Under the pieces are notes generated by a model. The model was not told where the DNA came from. It did no database searches and saw only the letters and a list, made by a program, of their open reading frames with translations. The translations under genes and the position numbers were made by a program. This document shows, piece by piece, positions 29,602 through 40,218 of a stretch of 64,000 nt of DNA (positions within the stretch are counted from its first letter, which is position 1; the number at the start of each line of letters is the position of its first letter). This DNA comes from Pseudomonas californiensis (GTDB lineage: Bacteria; Pseudomonadota; Gammaproteobacteria; Pseudomonadales; Pseudomonadaceae), in contig NZ_JAGTPK010000010.1 of assembly GCF_021147775.1 (NCBI RefSeq), positions 62,001 through 126,000 of the forward strand, given 5' to 3'.

Positions 29602-31206
29602 ATGACCGACCAGACTACCCGCCTGCCGATCCGCCGCGCTTTGATCAGCGTATCCGACAAGACAGGAATTCTCGAATTCGCCCGCGAGCTTGAAGGGCTG
29701 GGCGTCGAGATCCTTTCCACTGGCGGGACGTTCAAGCTGCTTCGCGACAAAGGCGTCGCGGCAGTAGAAGTGGCCGACTACACCGGCTTCGCTGAAATGA
29801 TGGACGGCCGGGTCAAGACCCTGCATCCCAAGATCCACGGTGGGATCCTGGGCCGTCGCGGCATCGACGATGCAATCATGAGCGAGCACGGCATCAACCC
29901 GATCGATCTGGTTGCGGTCAATCTCTACCCCTTCGAAGCGACCGTTTCCAAGCCTGGCTGCGACCTGCCGACCGCCATCGAGAACATCGATATCGGCGGT
30001 CCGACCATGGTTCGCTCCGCGGCAAAGAACCACAAGGACGTCGCCATCGTCGTCAATGCCAGCGATTACGCCGGCGTGCTGGACAGCCTCAAGGCGGGTG
30101 GCCTGACCTATGCTCAGCGCTTCGACCTGATGCTCAAGGCCTTCGAACACACAGCCGCTTACGACGGCATGATCGCCAACTACCTGGGCAGCGTCGACCA
30201 GACTGCTGAAACCCTCAGCACCGAAGGTCGCAGCCAGTTCCCGCGCACCTTCAACACCCAGTTCGTCAAGGCTCAGGAAATGCGCTACGGCGAGAACCCG
30301 CACCAGAGCGCGGCGTTCTACGTTGAAGCCAAGCCTGCCGAAGTCGGCATCGCCACCGCTACCCAGTTGCAGGGCAAGGAACTGTCATTCAACAACGTGG
30401 CCGACACTGACGCCGCACTTGAGTGCGTGAAAAGCTTCGTCAAGCCAGCCTGTGTGATCGTCAAACATGCCAACCCGTGCGGCGTTTCGGTTTGCCCGGA
30501 CGAGGAAGGCGGTATTCGTCAGGCCTACGAACTGGCCTACGCCACTGACACCGAGTCGGCGTTCGGCGGCATCATTGCGTTCAACCGTGAACTCGATGCC
30601 GAAACGGCCAAGGCCATCGTCGAGCGACAGTTCGTTGAAGTCATCATCGCCCCGAGCGTCAGCGCCGAAGCTCAGGCCATTGTTGCCAGCAAAGCCAACG
30701 TCCGCCTGCTGACCTGCGGCCAATGGAACGAACGCGTTCCTGCCTGGGACTACAAGCGCGTCAACGGCGGCCTGCTGGTACAAAGCCGTGACATCGGCAT
30801 GATCACAGCTGCCGACCTCAAGGTGGTTACCAAACGCGCTCCGACCGAGCATGAGATCCACGACTTGATCTTCGCCTGGAAAGTCGCCAAATACGTCAAG
30901 TCCAACGCCATCGTCTACGCCAAGAACCGTCAGACCATCGGTGTCGGCGCAGGCCAGATGAGCCGTGTGAACTCAGCGCGCATTGCCGCCATCAAGGCCG
31001 AGCACGCGGGCCTGCAGGTACAGGGCGCAGTCATGGCTTCTGACGCATTCTTCCCTTTCCGCGATGGTATCGACAACGCAGCCAAGGTCGGCATCACCGC
31101 CGTCATCCAGCCAGGCGGCTCGATGCGCGACGCAGAAGTGATTGCGGCGGCAGACGAAGCCGGTATTGCCATGGTATTCACTGGAATGCGCCACTTCCGC
31201 CACTAA
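29602..31206 (+). CDS. purH: Bifunctional AICAR transformylase / IMP cyclohydrolase
   Basis: A 534-residue enzyme doing the last two steps of IMP synthesis. The N-terminal MGS-like cyclohydrolase domain starts [17 protein letters not shown]; the transformylase domain has the Lys288-His289 pair in KHANPCGVS and ends with [19 protein letters not shown] 29602 was chosen over 29590 because family members begin with MTDQTT. It starts soon after the fis terminator. Confidence 0.96.
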   Translation: MTDQTTRLPIRRALISVSDKTGILEFARELEGLGVEILSTGGTFKLLRDKGVAAVEVADYTGFAEMMDGRVKTLHPKIHGGILGRRGIDDAIMSEHGINPIDLVAVNLYPFEATVSKPGCDLPTAIENIDIGGPTMVRSAAKNHKDVAIVVNASDYAGVLDSLKAGGLTYAQRFDLMLKAFEHTAAYDGMIANYLGSVDQTAETLSTEGRSQFPRTFNTQFVKAQEMRYGENPHQSAAFYVEAKPAEVGIATATQLQGKELSFNNVADTDAALECVKSFVKPACVIVKHANPCGVSVCPDEEGGIRQAYELAYATDTESAFGGIIAFNRELDAETAKAIVERQFVEVIIAPSVSAEAQAIVASKANVRLLTCGQWNERVPAWDYKRVNGGLLVQSRDIGMITAADLKVVTKRAPTEHEIHDLIFAWKVAKYVKSNAIVYAKNRQTIGVGAGQMSRVNSARIAAIKAEHAGLQVQGAVMASDAFFPFRDGIDNAAKVGITAVIQPGGSMRDAEVIAAADEAGIAMVFTGMRHFRH

Positions 31207-31243
31207 ACAGGATACGGCCGCGCTGCCGCAGGCCTGCTGCGCT

Positions 31244-31302
31244 GGATGGGGCTTCGCTGACGCTCATTGCCAACCGGCAATTGCCGAAGCCAAGCCCCAT
31301 CC
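31244..31302 (+). repeat. Structured inverted repeat between purH and purD
   Basis: An 11-bp perfect inverted repeat (GGATGGGGCTT at 31244-31254 and AAGCCCCATCC at 31292-31302) encloses two more: GCTTCG/CGAAGC and TTGCC/GGCAA around 31267-31280. There is no T-run. It sits in the 195-nt gap before purD and could form alternative stems in the message. Confidence 0.55.
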
Positions 31303-31401
31303 GCCTGCATACACCTGAGCCGTTGCGGCCTCGTACTGCGGTGTCATCTGACGATGAACCACCGTGCTACCTCCCAGATCAGCGTCATCGAGGTTTTTGA
31401 C

Positions 31402-32697
31402 ATGAATGTTTTGATTATCGGCAGTGGCGGTCGTGAACACGCCCTGGCATGGAAAGTCGCTCAGGATCCACGCGTGCAGAAGGTATTCGTCGCGCCGGGC
31501 AACGCAGGCACTGCCATTGAAGCCAAGTGCGAAAACGTTGCGATCGACGTTCTGGCGCTCGAGCAACTGGCCGATTTCGCTGAAAAGAACGTATCGCTGA
31601 CCATCGTCGGTCCGGAAGTGCCGCTGGTGGCAGGCGTTGTTGACCTGTTCCGCAGCCGTGGCCTCGACTGCTTTGGCCCGACAGCAGGCGCCGCCCAGCT
31701 GGAAGGCTCGAAAGCGTTTACCAAGGATTTCCTGGCTCGCCACAAGATCCCGACTGCCGACTACCAGAACTTCACCGAGATCGAGCCTGCCCTCGCCTAT
31801 CTGCGCGAAAAAGGCGCACCGATCGTCATCAAGGCCGATGGCCTGGCAGCCGGTAAAGGCGTGATCGTCGCCATGACACTTGGCGAAGCCGAAGACGCGG
31901 TACGTGACATGCTGGCGGGCAACGCCTTTGGCGAAGCCGGCTCTCGCGTGGTGATCGAAGAATTTCTCGATGGCGAAGAAGCCAGCTTCATCGTCATGGT
32001 CGATGGCAAGAATGTGCTGCCCATGGCCACCAGCCAGGACCACAAACGCGTCGGTGATGGTGACAGCGGCCCGAACACCGGCGGCATGGGTGCGTATTCG
32101 CCTGCACCTGTGGTCACCGCTGACGTTCACCAGCGGGTGATGGACCTGGTTATCTGGCCGACCGTCAGAGGCATGGCAGATGAGGGCAACGTTTACACAG
32201 GCTTCCTCTATGCTGGTTTGATGATCGATAAAGCGGGCAACCCCAAGGTAATCGAGTTCAACTGCCGCTTTGGCGACCCAGAAACCCAGCCGGTCATGCT
32301 GCGCCTGCAATCGAGCCTGGTTCTGCTCGTTGAAGCAGCGCTGGCACAGGCACTGGACAAGGTCGAAGCTCAATGGGACCCACGACCAAGCCTGGGTATC
32401 GTTCTGGCCGCTGGCGGCTACCCTGGCGATTATACAAAAGGCGTGGCTATCCACGGGCTGGATGCTGCTGCAACCTTGCCGGGCAAAGTGTTCCACGCAG
32501 GCACCGCCCTGCAGGGCGAGCAGGTCGTGACCAGCGGTGGCCGAGTGCTGTGTGCGACCGCGCTGGGCGACAGCGTTGGCAGCGCTCAGAAAAACGCCTA
32601 CGCGCTGGCTGCGAAAGTCGACTGGGACGGCTGCTTCTATCGCAAGGACATTGGCTACCGGGCCATTGCCCGTGAGCGCGGTGAAAGCCAGGAGTAA
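31402..32697 (+). CDS. purD: Phosphoribosylamine-glycine ligase (GAR synthetase)
   Basis: A 431-residue ATP-grasp ligase for the second step of purine synthesis. It begins [18 protein letters not shown], with [17 protein letters not shown] as the ATP-grasp loop and [17 protein letters not shown] as the metal-binding block. The ATG at 31402 matches the usual family start. It is followed after 91 nt by retS, the order I recall from P. aeruginosa. Confidence 0.96.
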   Translation: MNVLIIGSGGREHALAWKVAQDPRVQKVFVAPGNAGTAIEAKCENVAIDVLALEQLADFAEKNVSLTIVGPEVPLVAGVVDLFRSRGLDCFGPTAGAAQLEGSKAFTKDFLARHKIPTADYQNFTEIEPALAYLREKGAPIVIKADGLAAGKGVIVAMTLGEAEDAVRDMLAGNAFGEAGSRVVIEEFLDGEEASFIVMVDGKNVLPMATSQDHKRVGDGDSGPNTGGMGAYSPAPVVTADVHQRVMDLVIWPTVRGMADEGNVYTGFLYAGLMIDKAGNPKVIEFNCRFGDPETQPVMLRLQSSLVLLVEAALAQALDKVEAQWDPRPSLGIVLAAGGYPGDYTKGVAIHGLDAAATLPGKVFHAGTALQGEQVVTSGGRVLCATALGDSVGSAQKNAYALAAKVDWDGCFYRKDIGYRAIARERGESQE

Positions 32698-32788
32698 GCT
32701 TTCCGGCCGGCTCCTGAATGCAGGAGCTGGCCGGTCGTTCCGGCGTTGCCCAGCTTCACTATGCACTCATTCAGGAAGGGATCTCATA

Positions 32789-35578
32789 TTGCGCTGGCTC
32801 AGGATTGCCGTTGCCTCAACTGTCGGGTTGATGACCTTGCTCTTCATGCTGTCGGCAAATGCCGAGCATGGTTCGGGCTGGGCCACACTGCTTGACGAAA
32901 AGGCCACGCTAGAGCTGGACGAGATCCGTTCTGCGCGTTACCAGAATCAATTCAGCCCTGTCGAGCTTGACCATGTCGTGGCCGCCGGCCGCAACAGCGC
33001 GATATGGCTGCATTACCGACTGCACCCCAGCCAGCACGAACAACTGCTTCGCATCTTTGCTCCGGACCTTGCCAGCGCCGACCTGTACGTCATGAACGAC
33101 GACCAGCTCGTCGATCACTTGCGGACCGGCAACAACGTGCCTCGGGAAGATCAGCGCCTGCCATCCAACGATTTCCTGCTGCCGGTGCCGCAAAGCGCCG
33201 ATCCACTGGACCTCTACATCAGGCTGGTATCCAACCAGAAAATGCGCCCCAGCATCACACTGGAACCCGCAATCGAGAGCGCTGCGAACGAGAACGAGCC
33301 TTTCCTGTTCGGCCTGTTGTTTGGCGCGCTGGGCATGCTCATCGTTCAGAACCTGACCCGTTACGGGCACACGCGCTCGCGCAGCAACCTGTGGCTGGCT
33401 GGCTGCGAAGCCTTGCTGGGGCTCAGCGCGCTGTTATTGCTCAACCTGCTCAGTCCGTTCGATTCCTGGCATGTTTCGCAAACGCCCAGTGCTCATATCG
33501 CGTTACTGATGGCCGCAGTCGCGGGCCTGATCTACACCTATTGTTTTTTCGTGCACCGCAACGTCAGGGCGCTGGATCGTCTGTTGCTGGGCAACGCAGT
33601 GCTGATGGCGCTCGGCGCTGTACTGGTCCTGTGCAACGACCACCTGCCAATCAACATCCTGACTTTCGTGCTGGTTGCCATCACCACGCTGAGCATACTG
33701 GCGGTTTCGGTGTGGCACTGGCAGAAAGGCTACCGCTCGGCCCGCCTGTTCGTGATGGGCATGATCACCTTCAACATTGGTTATATGGTCGTCCTGCCCG
33801 GCCTGCTATGGCTCAGCCTGGTGCCTCCGCAGTGGCTGCTGCTGGCACTGTTGTGTGTGTTCTGCATCAGCGGACTGCTGATGAGCATCGCCTTGAGCGA
33901 GCGTCAGCGCAGCATCACCGAAGACCGGTTCAGCATCAGCCGCGATCAGGCGGCGAGCACCGCTGAAATCAACGCCAAGGCCGAGTTTCTGGCCAAGATC
34001 AGCCATGAAATCCGTACGCCCATGAACGGCGTACTGGGCATGACCGAGCTGCTGTTGGGCACGCCCCTGTCGGTCAAGCAGCGCGATTACGTACACACCA
34101 TCCATAGCGCGGGTAACGAGCTGCTGACGCTGATCAACGAGATTCTGGACATCACCAAGCTCGAATCAGGGCAGATCGAACTGGATGACGTCCAGTTTGA
34201 TATCAGCGCACTGGTGGAAGACTGTCTGAACATCTTCCGGGCCAAGGCAGAACAGCAACAGGTCGAACTCATCAGCCTGATACAACCGCTGGTACCGCGT
34301 GTGATCAGCGGCGACCCGACGCGACTTCGTCAGACCCTGCTCAGTCTGCTGGAGAATGCGCTGAAGAAAACCGAGGAAGGCGAAATCCTTCTGGCCGTTG
34401 CGCTCGACAGTTCGAAATCCGGCAAGCCCCGGTTGCGCATTTCAGTACAGGACAGCGGCGAATCGCTGTCAGACGAGGAACGCGACGACCTGTTGCATGC
34501 CGAGCTGCACAGCCGGAACTTCCTCGCCAGCAGCAAGCTCGGCGGCCACTTGGGGCTGGTCATTGCAAGGCAACTGATCGTACTCATGGACGGCGAATTC
34601 GGCATTCAGAACGGCGGCCCCCAGGGCAACACACTGTGGCTGACACTGCCGCTGGACGCAAAGCTCCTCGAACAACCCACACTCGACCTCGACAGCCCAC
34701 TGAAAGACGCGCGCGTCCTTGTCGTCGACGACAACGACACGTGCCGCAAGGTGCTGGTGCAGCAATGCAGCTCGTGGGGCTTGAACGTCAGCGCTGTGGC
34801 CTCTGGCAAGGAAGCCCTCGCGCTGCTGCGCACCAAGGCGCATCTGCGCGATTACTTCGATGTCGTGTTGCTTGACCAGAACATGCCCGGCATGACCGGC
34901 ATGCAACTGGCTGCCAAGATCAAGGAAGACCCGAGCCTAAACCACGATATCCTGCTGATCATGCTCACCGGAATCAGCAACGCACCGAGCAAGATCATCG
35001 CGCGCAACTCTGGCATCAAACGCATCCTGGCCAAGCCGGTAGCCGGTTATACCCTCAAGACCACGCTCGCGGATGAGCTGACCCAATTGAACAAGGGCGT
35101 CATCGCTCTCAATTCACATCCGGTCTTGAACACGCCAGTGCGCGTACCGAGCGACTTCCGGATCCTGGTAGCTGAAGACAACAGCATCTCGACCAAGGTC
35201 ATCCGTGGAATGCTCGGCAAGCTCAATCTCGACCCGGATACAGCAAGCAACGGTGAAGAAGCCCTGCGCGCCATGAAAGCCCAGCGCTACGATCTGGTTT
35301 TGATGGACTGTGAAATGCCGATCCTCGACGGCTTCTCCGCAACGGAACAACTGCGCGCCTGGGAAGTGGGTAACCAGCGGGTGCGCACGCCTATTGTGGC
35401 GCTGACGGCGCACATCCTCACCGAACACAAGGATCGCGCTCGTCAGGCGGGCATGGATGGGCACATGGCCAAGCCTATCGAGCTTTCTCAGTTGCGAGAG
35501 CTGGTCGAGCATTGGGTGGCGCAACGCGAAAAGGTACGTGGGCTGACCTCCGACGGCGACATGTATCAGCGAAACTGA
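32789..35578 (+). CDS. retS: Hybrid sensor kinase RetS (represses the Gac/Rsm pathway)
   Basis: A ~929-residue inner-membrane protein. Order: signal/anchor, periplasmic 7TMR-DISMED2 ligand domain (about 35-160), seven TM helices (about 170-370), HisKA with His406 in [12 protein letters not shown], an HATPase domain with N-box SLLENAL and a weak G-box, then two receiver domains with Asp696 (VLLDQNMPG) and Asp840 (LVLMDCEMP). In P. aeruginosa RetS binds GacS and lowers small-RNA output, favouring acute over biofilm behaviour; gene position after purD and spacing of the phospho-sites support orthology. The start is a TTG at 32789 with AGGAAGGG upstream; the next in-frame ATG (32831) would cut into the signal segment. 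Confidence 0.9.
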   Translation: MRWLRIAVASTVGLMTLLFMLSANAEHGSGWATLLDEKATLELDEIRSARYQNQFSPVELDHVVAAGRNSAIWLHYRLHPSQHEQLLRIFAPDLASADLYVMNDDQLVDHLRTGNNVPREDQRLPSNDFLLPVPQSADPLDLYIRLVSNQKMRPSITLEPAIESAANENEPFLFGLLFGALGMLIVQNLTRYGHTRSRSNLWLAGCEALLGLSALLLLNLLSPFDSWHVSQTPSAHIALLMAAVAGLIYTYCFFVHRNVRALDRLLLGNAVLMALGAVLVLCNDHLPINILTFVLVAITTLSILAVSVWHWQKGYRSARLFVMGMITFNIGYMVVLPGLLWLSLVPPQWLLLALLCVFCISGLLMSIALSERQRSITEDRFSISRDQAASTAEINAKAEFLAKISHEIRTPMNGVLGMTELLLGTPLSVKQRDYVHTIHSAGNELLTLINEILDITKLESGQIELDDVQFDISALVEDCLNIFRAKAEQQQVELISLIQPLVPRVISGDPTRLRQTLLSLLENALKKTEEGEILLAVALDSSKSGKPRLRISVQDSGESLSDEERDDLLHAELHSRNFLASSKLGGHLGLVIARQLIVLMDGEFGIQNGGPQGNTLWLTLPLDAKLLEQPTLDLDSPLKDARVLVVDDNDTCRKVLVQQCSSWGLNVSAVASGKEALALLRTKAHLRDYFDVVLLDQNMPGMTGMQLAAKIKEDPSLNHDILLIMLTGISNAPSKIIARNSGIKRILAKPVAGYTLKTTLADELTQLNKGVIALNSHPVLNTPVRVPSDFRILVAEDNSISTKVIRGMLGKLNLDPDTASNGEEALRAMKAQRYDLVLMDCEMPILDGFSATEQLRAWEVGNQRVRTPIVALTAHILTEHKDRARQAGMDGHMAKPIELSQLRELVEHWVAQREKVRGLTSDGDMYQRN

Positions 35579-35651
35579 TCGTCTCGGACTCAGAGAGACC
35601 TCTGCCTGATAGACTTCTCACGCCATCCACCTGCCGTCACGAGCTCAAACC

Positions 35652-36248
35652 ATGCTCCATGTGCTGTTCAGCGTTTATCTGAAGATGCTGGTGCTTTACA
35701 GCCCGTTCTTCGTTCTGTCCTGTTTCATCAGCCTGACCCGCGGCCACTCACGCAAAGAGCAGCGTCGGCTGGCCTGGAAAGTCGCACTCGCAACACTGGT
35801 GTCCAGCGTGCTGCTTTATCTGTTCGGACGGGTGATATTCGACGTGTTCGGTATCACGGTCGACGCATTCAGGATTGGTGCAGGCAGCGTGCTGTTCATT
35901 TCGGCACTGGGTATGGCGCAAGGCAAATCAGCCGTTCAGACCGATAACGTCCAGCAGGACGTCACGATCGTGCCCCTTACTATCCCGTTGACCGTTGGCC
36001 CGGGCACTATCGGCGCCCTGCTGGTCATGGGCGTCAGCCAGCCGCACTGGGATGACAAACTGACCGCCATTCTGAGCATCGCGCTGGCCAGTTTTACCGT
36101 GGGCGTGGTGCTCTTCCTCGCCAGCCGCATCGAGCGCATTTTGGGTGACCAGGGGCTGCAGATTGTCAGCCGCCTGATGGGGCTGTTCGTGTGTGCGCTG
36201 GCGGCGCAGATCATCTTTACCGGTGTAAGAGGCTATCTGGTGCAGTAA
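35652..36248 (+). CDS. MarC-family inner-membrane protein
   Basis: A 198-residue protein with six predicted TM helices and family blocks FRIGAGSVLFISALGMAQG and TIPLTVGPGTIGALLVMG. MarC proteins are of uncertain function despite the old multiple-antibiotic-resistance name. From memory the gene at this position in P. aeruginosa has been named tspR for an effect on type III secretion; I do not transfer that name. It is probably cotranscribed with retS (73-nt gap). Confidence 0.85.
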   Translation: MLHVLFSVYLKMLVLYSPFFVLSCFISLTRGHSRKEQRRLAWKVALATLVSSVLLYLFGRVIFDVFGITVDAFRIGAGSVLFISALGMAQGKSAVQTDNVQQDVTIVPLTIPLTVGPGTIGALLVMGVSQPHWDDKLTAILSIALASFTVGVVLFLASRIERILGDQGLQIVSRLMGLFVCALAAQIIFTGVRGYLVQ

Positions 36249-36305
36249 TCCTGTAAGCCGCGTTTTTTTGCAGAACCGAGCGGGCATTCTTTGGACTGCG
36301 AGCTG

Positions 36306-37043
36306 TCAGCGCTGTCCAGACGGCACTGACTGCTCTTCGCATGGAATCGGCAGAATCAGCCCTTCTTTTTTATCGGCTATAAATTTTTCGACCCTGTCCC
36401 GCACTGTCGAATATTCCGCAAATCTCCATTCCCGACGCTCAAAGCGCACCCGGACAGGGCCCAGCAGGTCTTTTGCAAAAAGTGGTTGCCCAAAGAGATC
36501 TTCAGCGAGAACTGTAGTGGTGCTGAAAGCAAGAAACACCGAAAAAAGAGCGGTCTCTTGCTGCAGAACCCCTATTTGAAGCACAACCTTGTAGACAGCG
36601 CCTGGATCTTCGGCTGCGTCGCCTTCCGGGGCTTTGAGCGGTAATTTTTCAAGCACCGAGCGGTGAAAGAGTGTGTATTCAGCGCCGTCTTTCGGCAGCC
36701 GAGCCATGCACGCCATGCCTTCTTTCAACCGGACGCCCAGCGCATCAGGCAAATGACCCGGCAGTGCATCCTCAATGAGGGACGCAATCGTAACGCTGGG
36801 CTCGTCCTCCAGGCTGAAACTTTCATGGCGGGCTTCCACAAGCATCCATTTTGCCACGACCAAAGCCTTGTCATGCTCCGTCAGCCATTGCTCATTTTCA
36901 CAGAACCTGTTGGCTTTTCCGTCAGCAACCCGTTGTGCGAAAAACAGCGAGTCAAGTAACTCATTACACTGGCCAACGGGTGTTGGGCCCAACGCGCAAA
37001 CCAGTTTTCCGGCGACAAGAAAAGTATCATTCATGCAATCCAT
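36306..37043 (-). CDS. Six-paralog family, member F (unknown function)
   Basis: About 245 residues; last gene of the minus-strand paralog operon. It carries the shared blocks in degenerate form: LLDSLFFAQRVADGKA near the N-terminus, WLTEHDKALVVAKWML, VYKVVLQIGVLQQETA in place of the usual SFxVxPC block, and WRFAEYSTVRDRVEKFI at the C-terminus. No signal peptide or TM. The start is unclear: ATG 37043 has GGGGAA 4 nt upstream, ATG 37034 is possible, and a TTG at 37061 would give the MYSG start seen in member D. I do not recognise the family. It is the most diverged member. Confidence 0.68.
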   Translation of the reverse strand: MDCMNDTFLVAGKLVCALGPTPVGQCNELLDSLFFAQRVADGKANRFCENEQWLTEHDKALVVAKWMLVEARHESFSLEDEPSVTIASLIEDALPGHLPDALGVRLKEGMACMARLPKDGAEYTLFHRSVLEKLPLKAPEGDAAEDPGAVYKVVLQIGVLQQETALFSVFLAFSTTTVLAEDLFGQPLFAKDLLGPVRVRFERREWRFAEYSTVRDRVEKFIADKKEGLILPIPCEEQSVPSGQR

Positions 37044-37101
37044 TGCGTTCCCCGAATACAATAATGACAGAGAGGCGGCTGATGCCGCCCCTCCAGACTG
37101 A

Positions 37102-37899
37102 TTACTTCAGTCCATTGAAGAAATCATCCGCCTCGCCTTCAAGGTAGTTGATAATTCGCGCCCTGTTACGCTCAAGCGTCGCGGAATTGAACTCGACGCC
37201 TTTTGCCATACGTTTGATACTCAGCTCGGAAAACTTCCACTTCCAGAACAGGGCTCCGCCCGAGTCACTTCTGTAGACGCAGTGCATGGAAAGCAAATAA
37301 GTAACCGGTATACCCGAACCCGATTCAATACATGGCATGACTCTGAAGATCGTATTCAGACCGCGCTTGCTCTGGCTTTCGAACAGCTTCATCAGCGGCT
37401 CGTTCTGTTGCAGTTTGTCCAGCACTGAGCTCATGAGCGCGATAACGGCTGCCGCGTTTGGCCCTGCGATCGAGCTGATCAGATCAATAACGATGGAGTC
37501 CATCGTCAGCGATTTATCGCTCGTTGTGTATTCACCATACTCATGCCCGCCGGTGCCCAGCCAGCCCGCTTGCAGCATAGCTGCCGAATAGTGTTTCAGA
37601 AATTCAATGGGCTGCTCTTCGACACTTGCCTTGCTGCGCGCAACCACTTCGGCAAACTCTACGCCCAGCATGACTGCTTCGCGATTCTTCTCGCTGACAC
37701 CATCGGCAAATGCGATGATCGCTGGCGCGTCTTTACTCACCTTGGCGATGTCATCGTCGACACCCTGAACAACATCATCAACAGCGTCTATCGACACGAA
37801 CATCGCATGACGAGGTCGTGGGGCCAGCACAGGAAGGCCCTGAAAAAACTGGTCGCTTTGCTCGGTTGTCGGTAACGTAATAATTTCACTGGTTGTCAT
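37102..37899 (-). CDS. Six-paralog family, member E, long form (unknown function)
   Basis: A 265-residue protein, clearly paralogous to member A over its length: IIAFADGVSEKNREAV matches VVAFAEGVSRQNKEDV, then SAAMLQAGWLG, a hydrophobic stretch SIVIDLISSIAGPNAAAVIA (about residues 133-152), MKLFESQSKRG, FRVMPCIES, FWKWKFSEL and FNSATLERNRARIINYL. No signal peptide. ATG 37899 was chosen because AAGGA lies 9 nt upstream; ATG 37917 lacks a ribosome binding site. A possible 45-aa gene ends just upstream. The hydrophobic block marks it, with A, as a different subtype from the four shorter members. Confidence 0.8.
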   Translation of the reverse strand: MTTSEIITLPTTEQSDQFFQGLPVLAPRPRHAMFVSIDAVDDVVQGVDDDIAKVSKDAPAIIAFADGVSEKNREAVMLGVEFAEVVARSKASVEEQPIEFLKHYSAAMLQAGWLGTGGHEYGEYTTSDKSLTMDSIVIDLISSIAGPNAAAVIALMSSVLDKLQQNEPLMKLFESQSKRGLNTIFRVMPCIESGSGIPVTYLLSMHCVYRSDSGGALFWKWKFSELSIKRMAKGVEFNSATLERNRARIINYLEGEADDFFNGLK

Positions 37900-37923
37900 T
37901 TTCTGCAATCCTTGCATTATATT

Positions 37924-38061
37924 TCAGAACGGCGGCAACTCATGTAACCGCCAGCCAAACCTAGACTCAAACATGTTCAACTTCAACATCAAACTCTTTA
38001 CCAACCATGACCTGTAATCCCGGACTTTCAGATCCACAAGATTCTGAGCCGTGTCGCTCAT
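37924..38061 (-). CDS. Possible 45-aa small protein within the paralog operon
   Basis: In the 241-nt gap between members D and E an ATG at 38061, with AAGG about 12 nt upstream, opens a 45-codon frame that ends 24 nt before the start of E. The product begins MSDTAQNLVDLKVRDYRSWL and ends with FGWRLHELPPF; it is basic-aromatic with no TM. It could be a leader, a small subunit or a chance frame; only the frame and the spacing support it. Confidence 0.33.
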   Translation of the reverse strand: MSDTAQNLVDLKVRDYRSWLVKSLMLKLNMFESRFGWRLHELPPF

Positions 38062-38140
38062 TGCACACTTGCCTTAATGTTCGCAAAGCGTCTTAACGTG
38101 ACAAGAGTATTTTAGCCCGCACAACACCCATCACGTTCGT

Positions 38141-38776
38141 TCAAACAGTGATCGCACGTATCAGACCCTGCGCTCTGCCACCCAGATAACGTACTACCTC
38201 ATCGCGGTGTGCCTGATAAATCTTCCTGCTGAAGACGTAGCTGCCTCCTTTGAAGTGAAACAACAGCCGCCGGGTTCCAGCAGAATACGTGTCAGTACTC
38301 ACATGCAGGCTGCACAGCAGGATCAGTATTTCATCGGGACCATGTCGCTTGCATGGCACCACCTGAAAACTGCCCAGATGTCCTTGATCGAAACCTCCTA
38401 GAAAGTAGGCTTCTGCGGCTTGAAAAATACCCATCGCGGCGAACGATCGCTTCACCATCTCCGCCAGATCATCATGACCGGGCAGTCCCGATACCCTGAA
38501 CGCTGCCGTCATAAGATCCTGCACACTGCTTACAACCAGCGAATCCCCTAATACCAGACCGGCTGTTTGCAGCCCACGAGCGCCGAGTCTGTTGCGGTAA
38601 TAGTGCATCCAGCTGCTCCATTGCTCCTGAAAGCCGAACTGCCGGTCCGCAAAAAGCTGCGCATCGAGCAGAACGTCCTGAACATCAGACCGCTCCTCAT
38701 CAGAAAGCCCCGGCAGGAAAGCCGCCATACTGGGTACATCGCCCAGATAAACTGCGTTACTCGTCCCTGAATACAT
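38141..38776 (-). CDS. Six-paralog family, member D, short form (unknown function)
   Basis: A 211-residue protein with a strong ribosome binding site (AGGAGG, 7 nt before ATG 38776). Shared blocks: DVQDVLLDAQLFADRQFG, WSSWMHYYRNRLGARGLQ, GSFQVVPCKRHGPDEI, and FSRKIYQAHRDEVVRYLGG. Closest by eye to member C (38806-39441), with which it shares SFQVVPCxRH. No signal peptide or TM. Lacks the hydrophobic central block of A and E. Function unknown. Confidence 0.8.
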   Translation of the reverse strand: MYSGTSNAVYLGDVPSMAAFLPGLSDEERSDVQDVLLDAQLFADRQFGFQEQWSSWMHYYRNRLGARGLQTAGLVLGDSLVVSSVQDLMTAAFRVSGLPGHDDLAEMVKRSFAAMGIFQAAEAYFLGGFDQGHLGSFQVVPCKRHGPDEILILLCSLHVSTDTYSAGTRRLLFHFKGGSYVFSRKIYQAHRDEVVRYLGGRAQGLIRAITV

Positions 38777-38805
38777 CGTGTCGCCCTCCTTGCCAAACCG
38801 CGAGG

Positions 38806-39441
38806 CTACAGCTCAATGACACGCTTCAGCGCATGGCGCGACAGCGCCTCGCCCACAGCGTCACGAAAAGGATCGAAAGCCCTGCGACTGAACCGGAAAG
38901 CACCACCCGCAACATCAACTATCATTTGACCCGACAGCGCCTGCCAAAAGAGAAAAGCTGGCCGAAGTGCTGAAGTGGTCAACTGCAGGCCACACATCAT
39001 GAGCGTGACTTGGTCGTCGTTGTGTCGAGTGCACGGCACCACCTGGAAGCTCTCCGAACGACCAGAAGTGAACCATGAATTGAAAAAGGTCTGGGCGTGA
39101 TCACTCGCGACGAGTGCCTCGAGCGATGCCCGGAACAGGTCACGCAGCTCGGGCGAATACAGGCTGGAGCGCAACGGCAATCTGTCGAGATCGCGCAGGC
39201 TCTGGATCTCCAGCCGGTCGTCGTCCAGCCGCTCATGAGGTCGAGCGCCGCTGGCGCTTATCGACATCTGGTACTCATAGAACCAGGGACGCCATGAGCG
39301 CTTTGAGGTGTGTTGCTCATCGGCTTTCAACTGGGCATACAGCAGGCAGTCCAGAATATCCTGTCCAAGGTCTGGCGATATACCATGGCCGAACGATACG
39401 AGGCTGGTGCCCGACAGAATACTTCGCTCAGGACTGGACAT
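38806..39441 (-). CDS. Six-paralog family, member C, short form (unknown function)
   Basis: A 211-residue protein. Shared blocks: DILDCLLYAQLKADEQH, WRPWFYEYQMSISASGA, SFQVVPCTRHNDDQVTLMM and FSRRAFDPFRDAVGEAL. ATG 39441 was chosen because GAGGGGG lies 6 nt upstream; a TTG two codons earlier is less likely. Its first 14 bp overlap the end of member B, which implies translational coupling. Function unknown. Confidence 0.8.
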   Translation of the reverse strand: MSSPERSILSGTSLVSFGHGISPDLGQDILDCLLYAQLKADEQHTSKRSWRPWFYEYQMSISASGARPHERLDDDRLEIQSLRDLDRLPLRSSLYSPELRDLFRASLEALVASDHAQTFFNSWFTSGRSESFQVVPCTRHNDDQVTLMMCGLQLTTSALRPAFLFWQALSGQMIVDVAGGAFRFSRRAFDPFRDAVGEALSRHALKRVIEL

Positions 39442-40159
39442 CGGCAACCCCCTCGAAGCGCTTCAACAAGACGGCACGTCTGGCCGACAGACTTACATCG
39501 AAGGCTTCGCGAAACTGCGCATAGACCTGATCCATCAACCTCATCGAATAGCAGGTCAATTCGATATTGCCACACACCTCGTCCGGGGCCAGGGTTTCGA
39601 ACAGGAAGCCGGAGGTCAACGACTGGCGCGTAGTGAAGTAAAGCTGAGCCAGACCAAGGTTGCGGTGGGCACCGACATAGCCTATTTGCAGCGCCACAGT
39701 AACCTTGCCCTGCCTGGATTCACTACCGACTTCAAGCGGATCGTGCACGGCAGCACTCACCGCCAGCACCTGACTGTTGAGCAGGCGAACTGCCTCTTGC
39801 CCGGGAGTTTGAGCCCAGGCTTTGCGTACGCGCCGCTCAGCATGATCGATAGCGTCATTCGGGACCAACCCTGCCAGTGCTCTGTTGGCCCAACCCCAGA
39901 CGGTATCTGTCTCATCAGCGGGCAAGGATTCACTGACATGCTCAGTTGCCTTCATGACCCAGCCAAAGCGCAGTGCTGCAGCAAGCCAGGTTTCATTCCA
40001 TTTGTGAAATTCGGCGAACTTCCTGTGCTTTTTCACTGCGGCCAACTGCACATACAGCAGCGAATCCAGAACATCGTTTTGCTGATCAACTTTCTGTTGT
40101 TCCGGAAAAAACAGCAGACAGCCCGCATTGACGACGGCACCGTTGAAAACCTGTTCCAT
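39428..40159 (-). CDS. Six-paralog family, member B, short form (unknown function)
   Basis: A 243-residue protein. Shared blocks: DVLDSLLYVQLAAVKKHRK, WNETWLAAALRFGWVM, KVTVALQIGYVG in the position of the SFxVxPC block, and FDVSLSARRAVLLKRF at the C-terminus. ATG 40159 is preceded by AAAAGGAAG at 6 nt; ATG 40177 has no ribosome binding site. Overlaps member C by 14 bp. No signal peptide. With F it forms a pair that has lost the Pro-Cys of block 3. Confidence 0.78.
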   Translation of the reverse strand: MEQVFNGAVVNAGCLLFFPEQQKVDQQNDVLDSLLYVQLAAVKKHRKFAEFHKWNETWLAAALRFGWVMKATEHVSESLPADETDTVWGWANRALAGLVPNDAIDHAERRVRKAWAQTPGQEAVRLLNSQVLAVSAAVHDPLEVGSESRQGKVTVALQIGYVGAHRNLGLAQLYFTTRQSLTSGFLFETLAPDEVCGNIELTCYSMRLMDQVYAQFREAFDVSLSARRAVLLKRFEGVADVQS

Positions 40160-40218
40160 GGACAGCTTCCTTTTCATCCAGAGAACGGAGACGCCAGGCG
40201 CCTCCGTGAATGCGTGTG

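Noticed and set aside
31264..32766. A 500-codon minus-strand frame opposite purD
   Set aside because: Shadow of purD; no domain recognised.
36306..37061. MYSG start of member F at TTG 37061, shared with member D
   Set aside because: It looks homologous to the start of D, but there is no ribosome binding site before this TTG, so ATG 37043 was kept; the alternative is noted in the entry.
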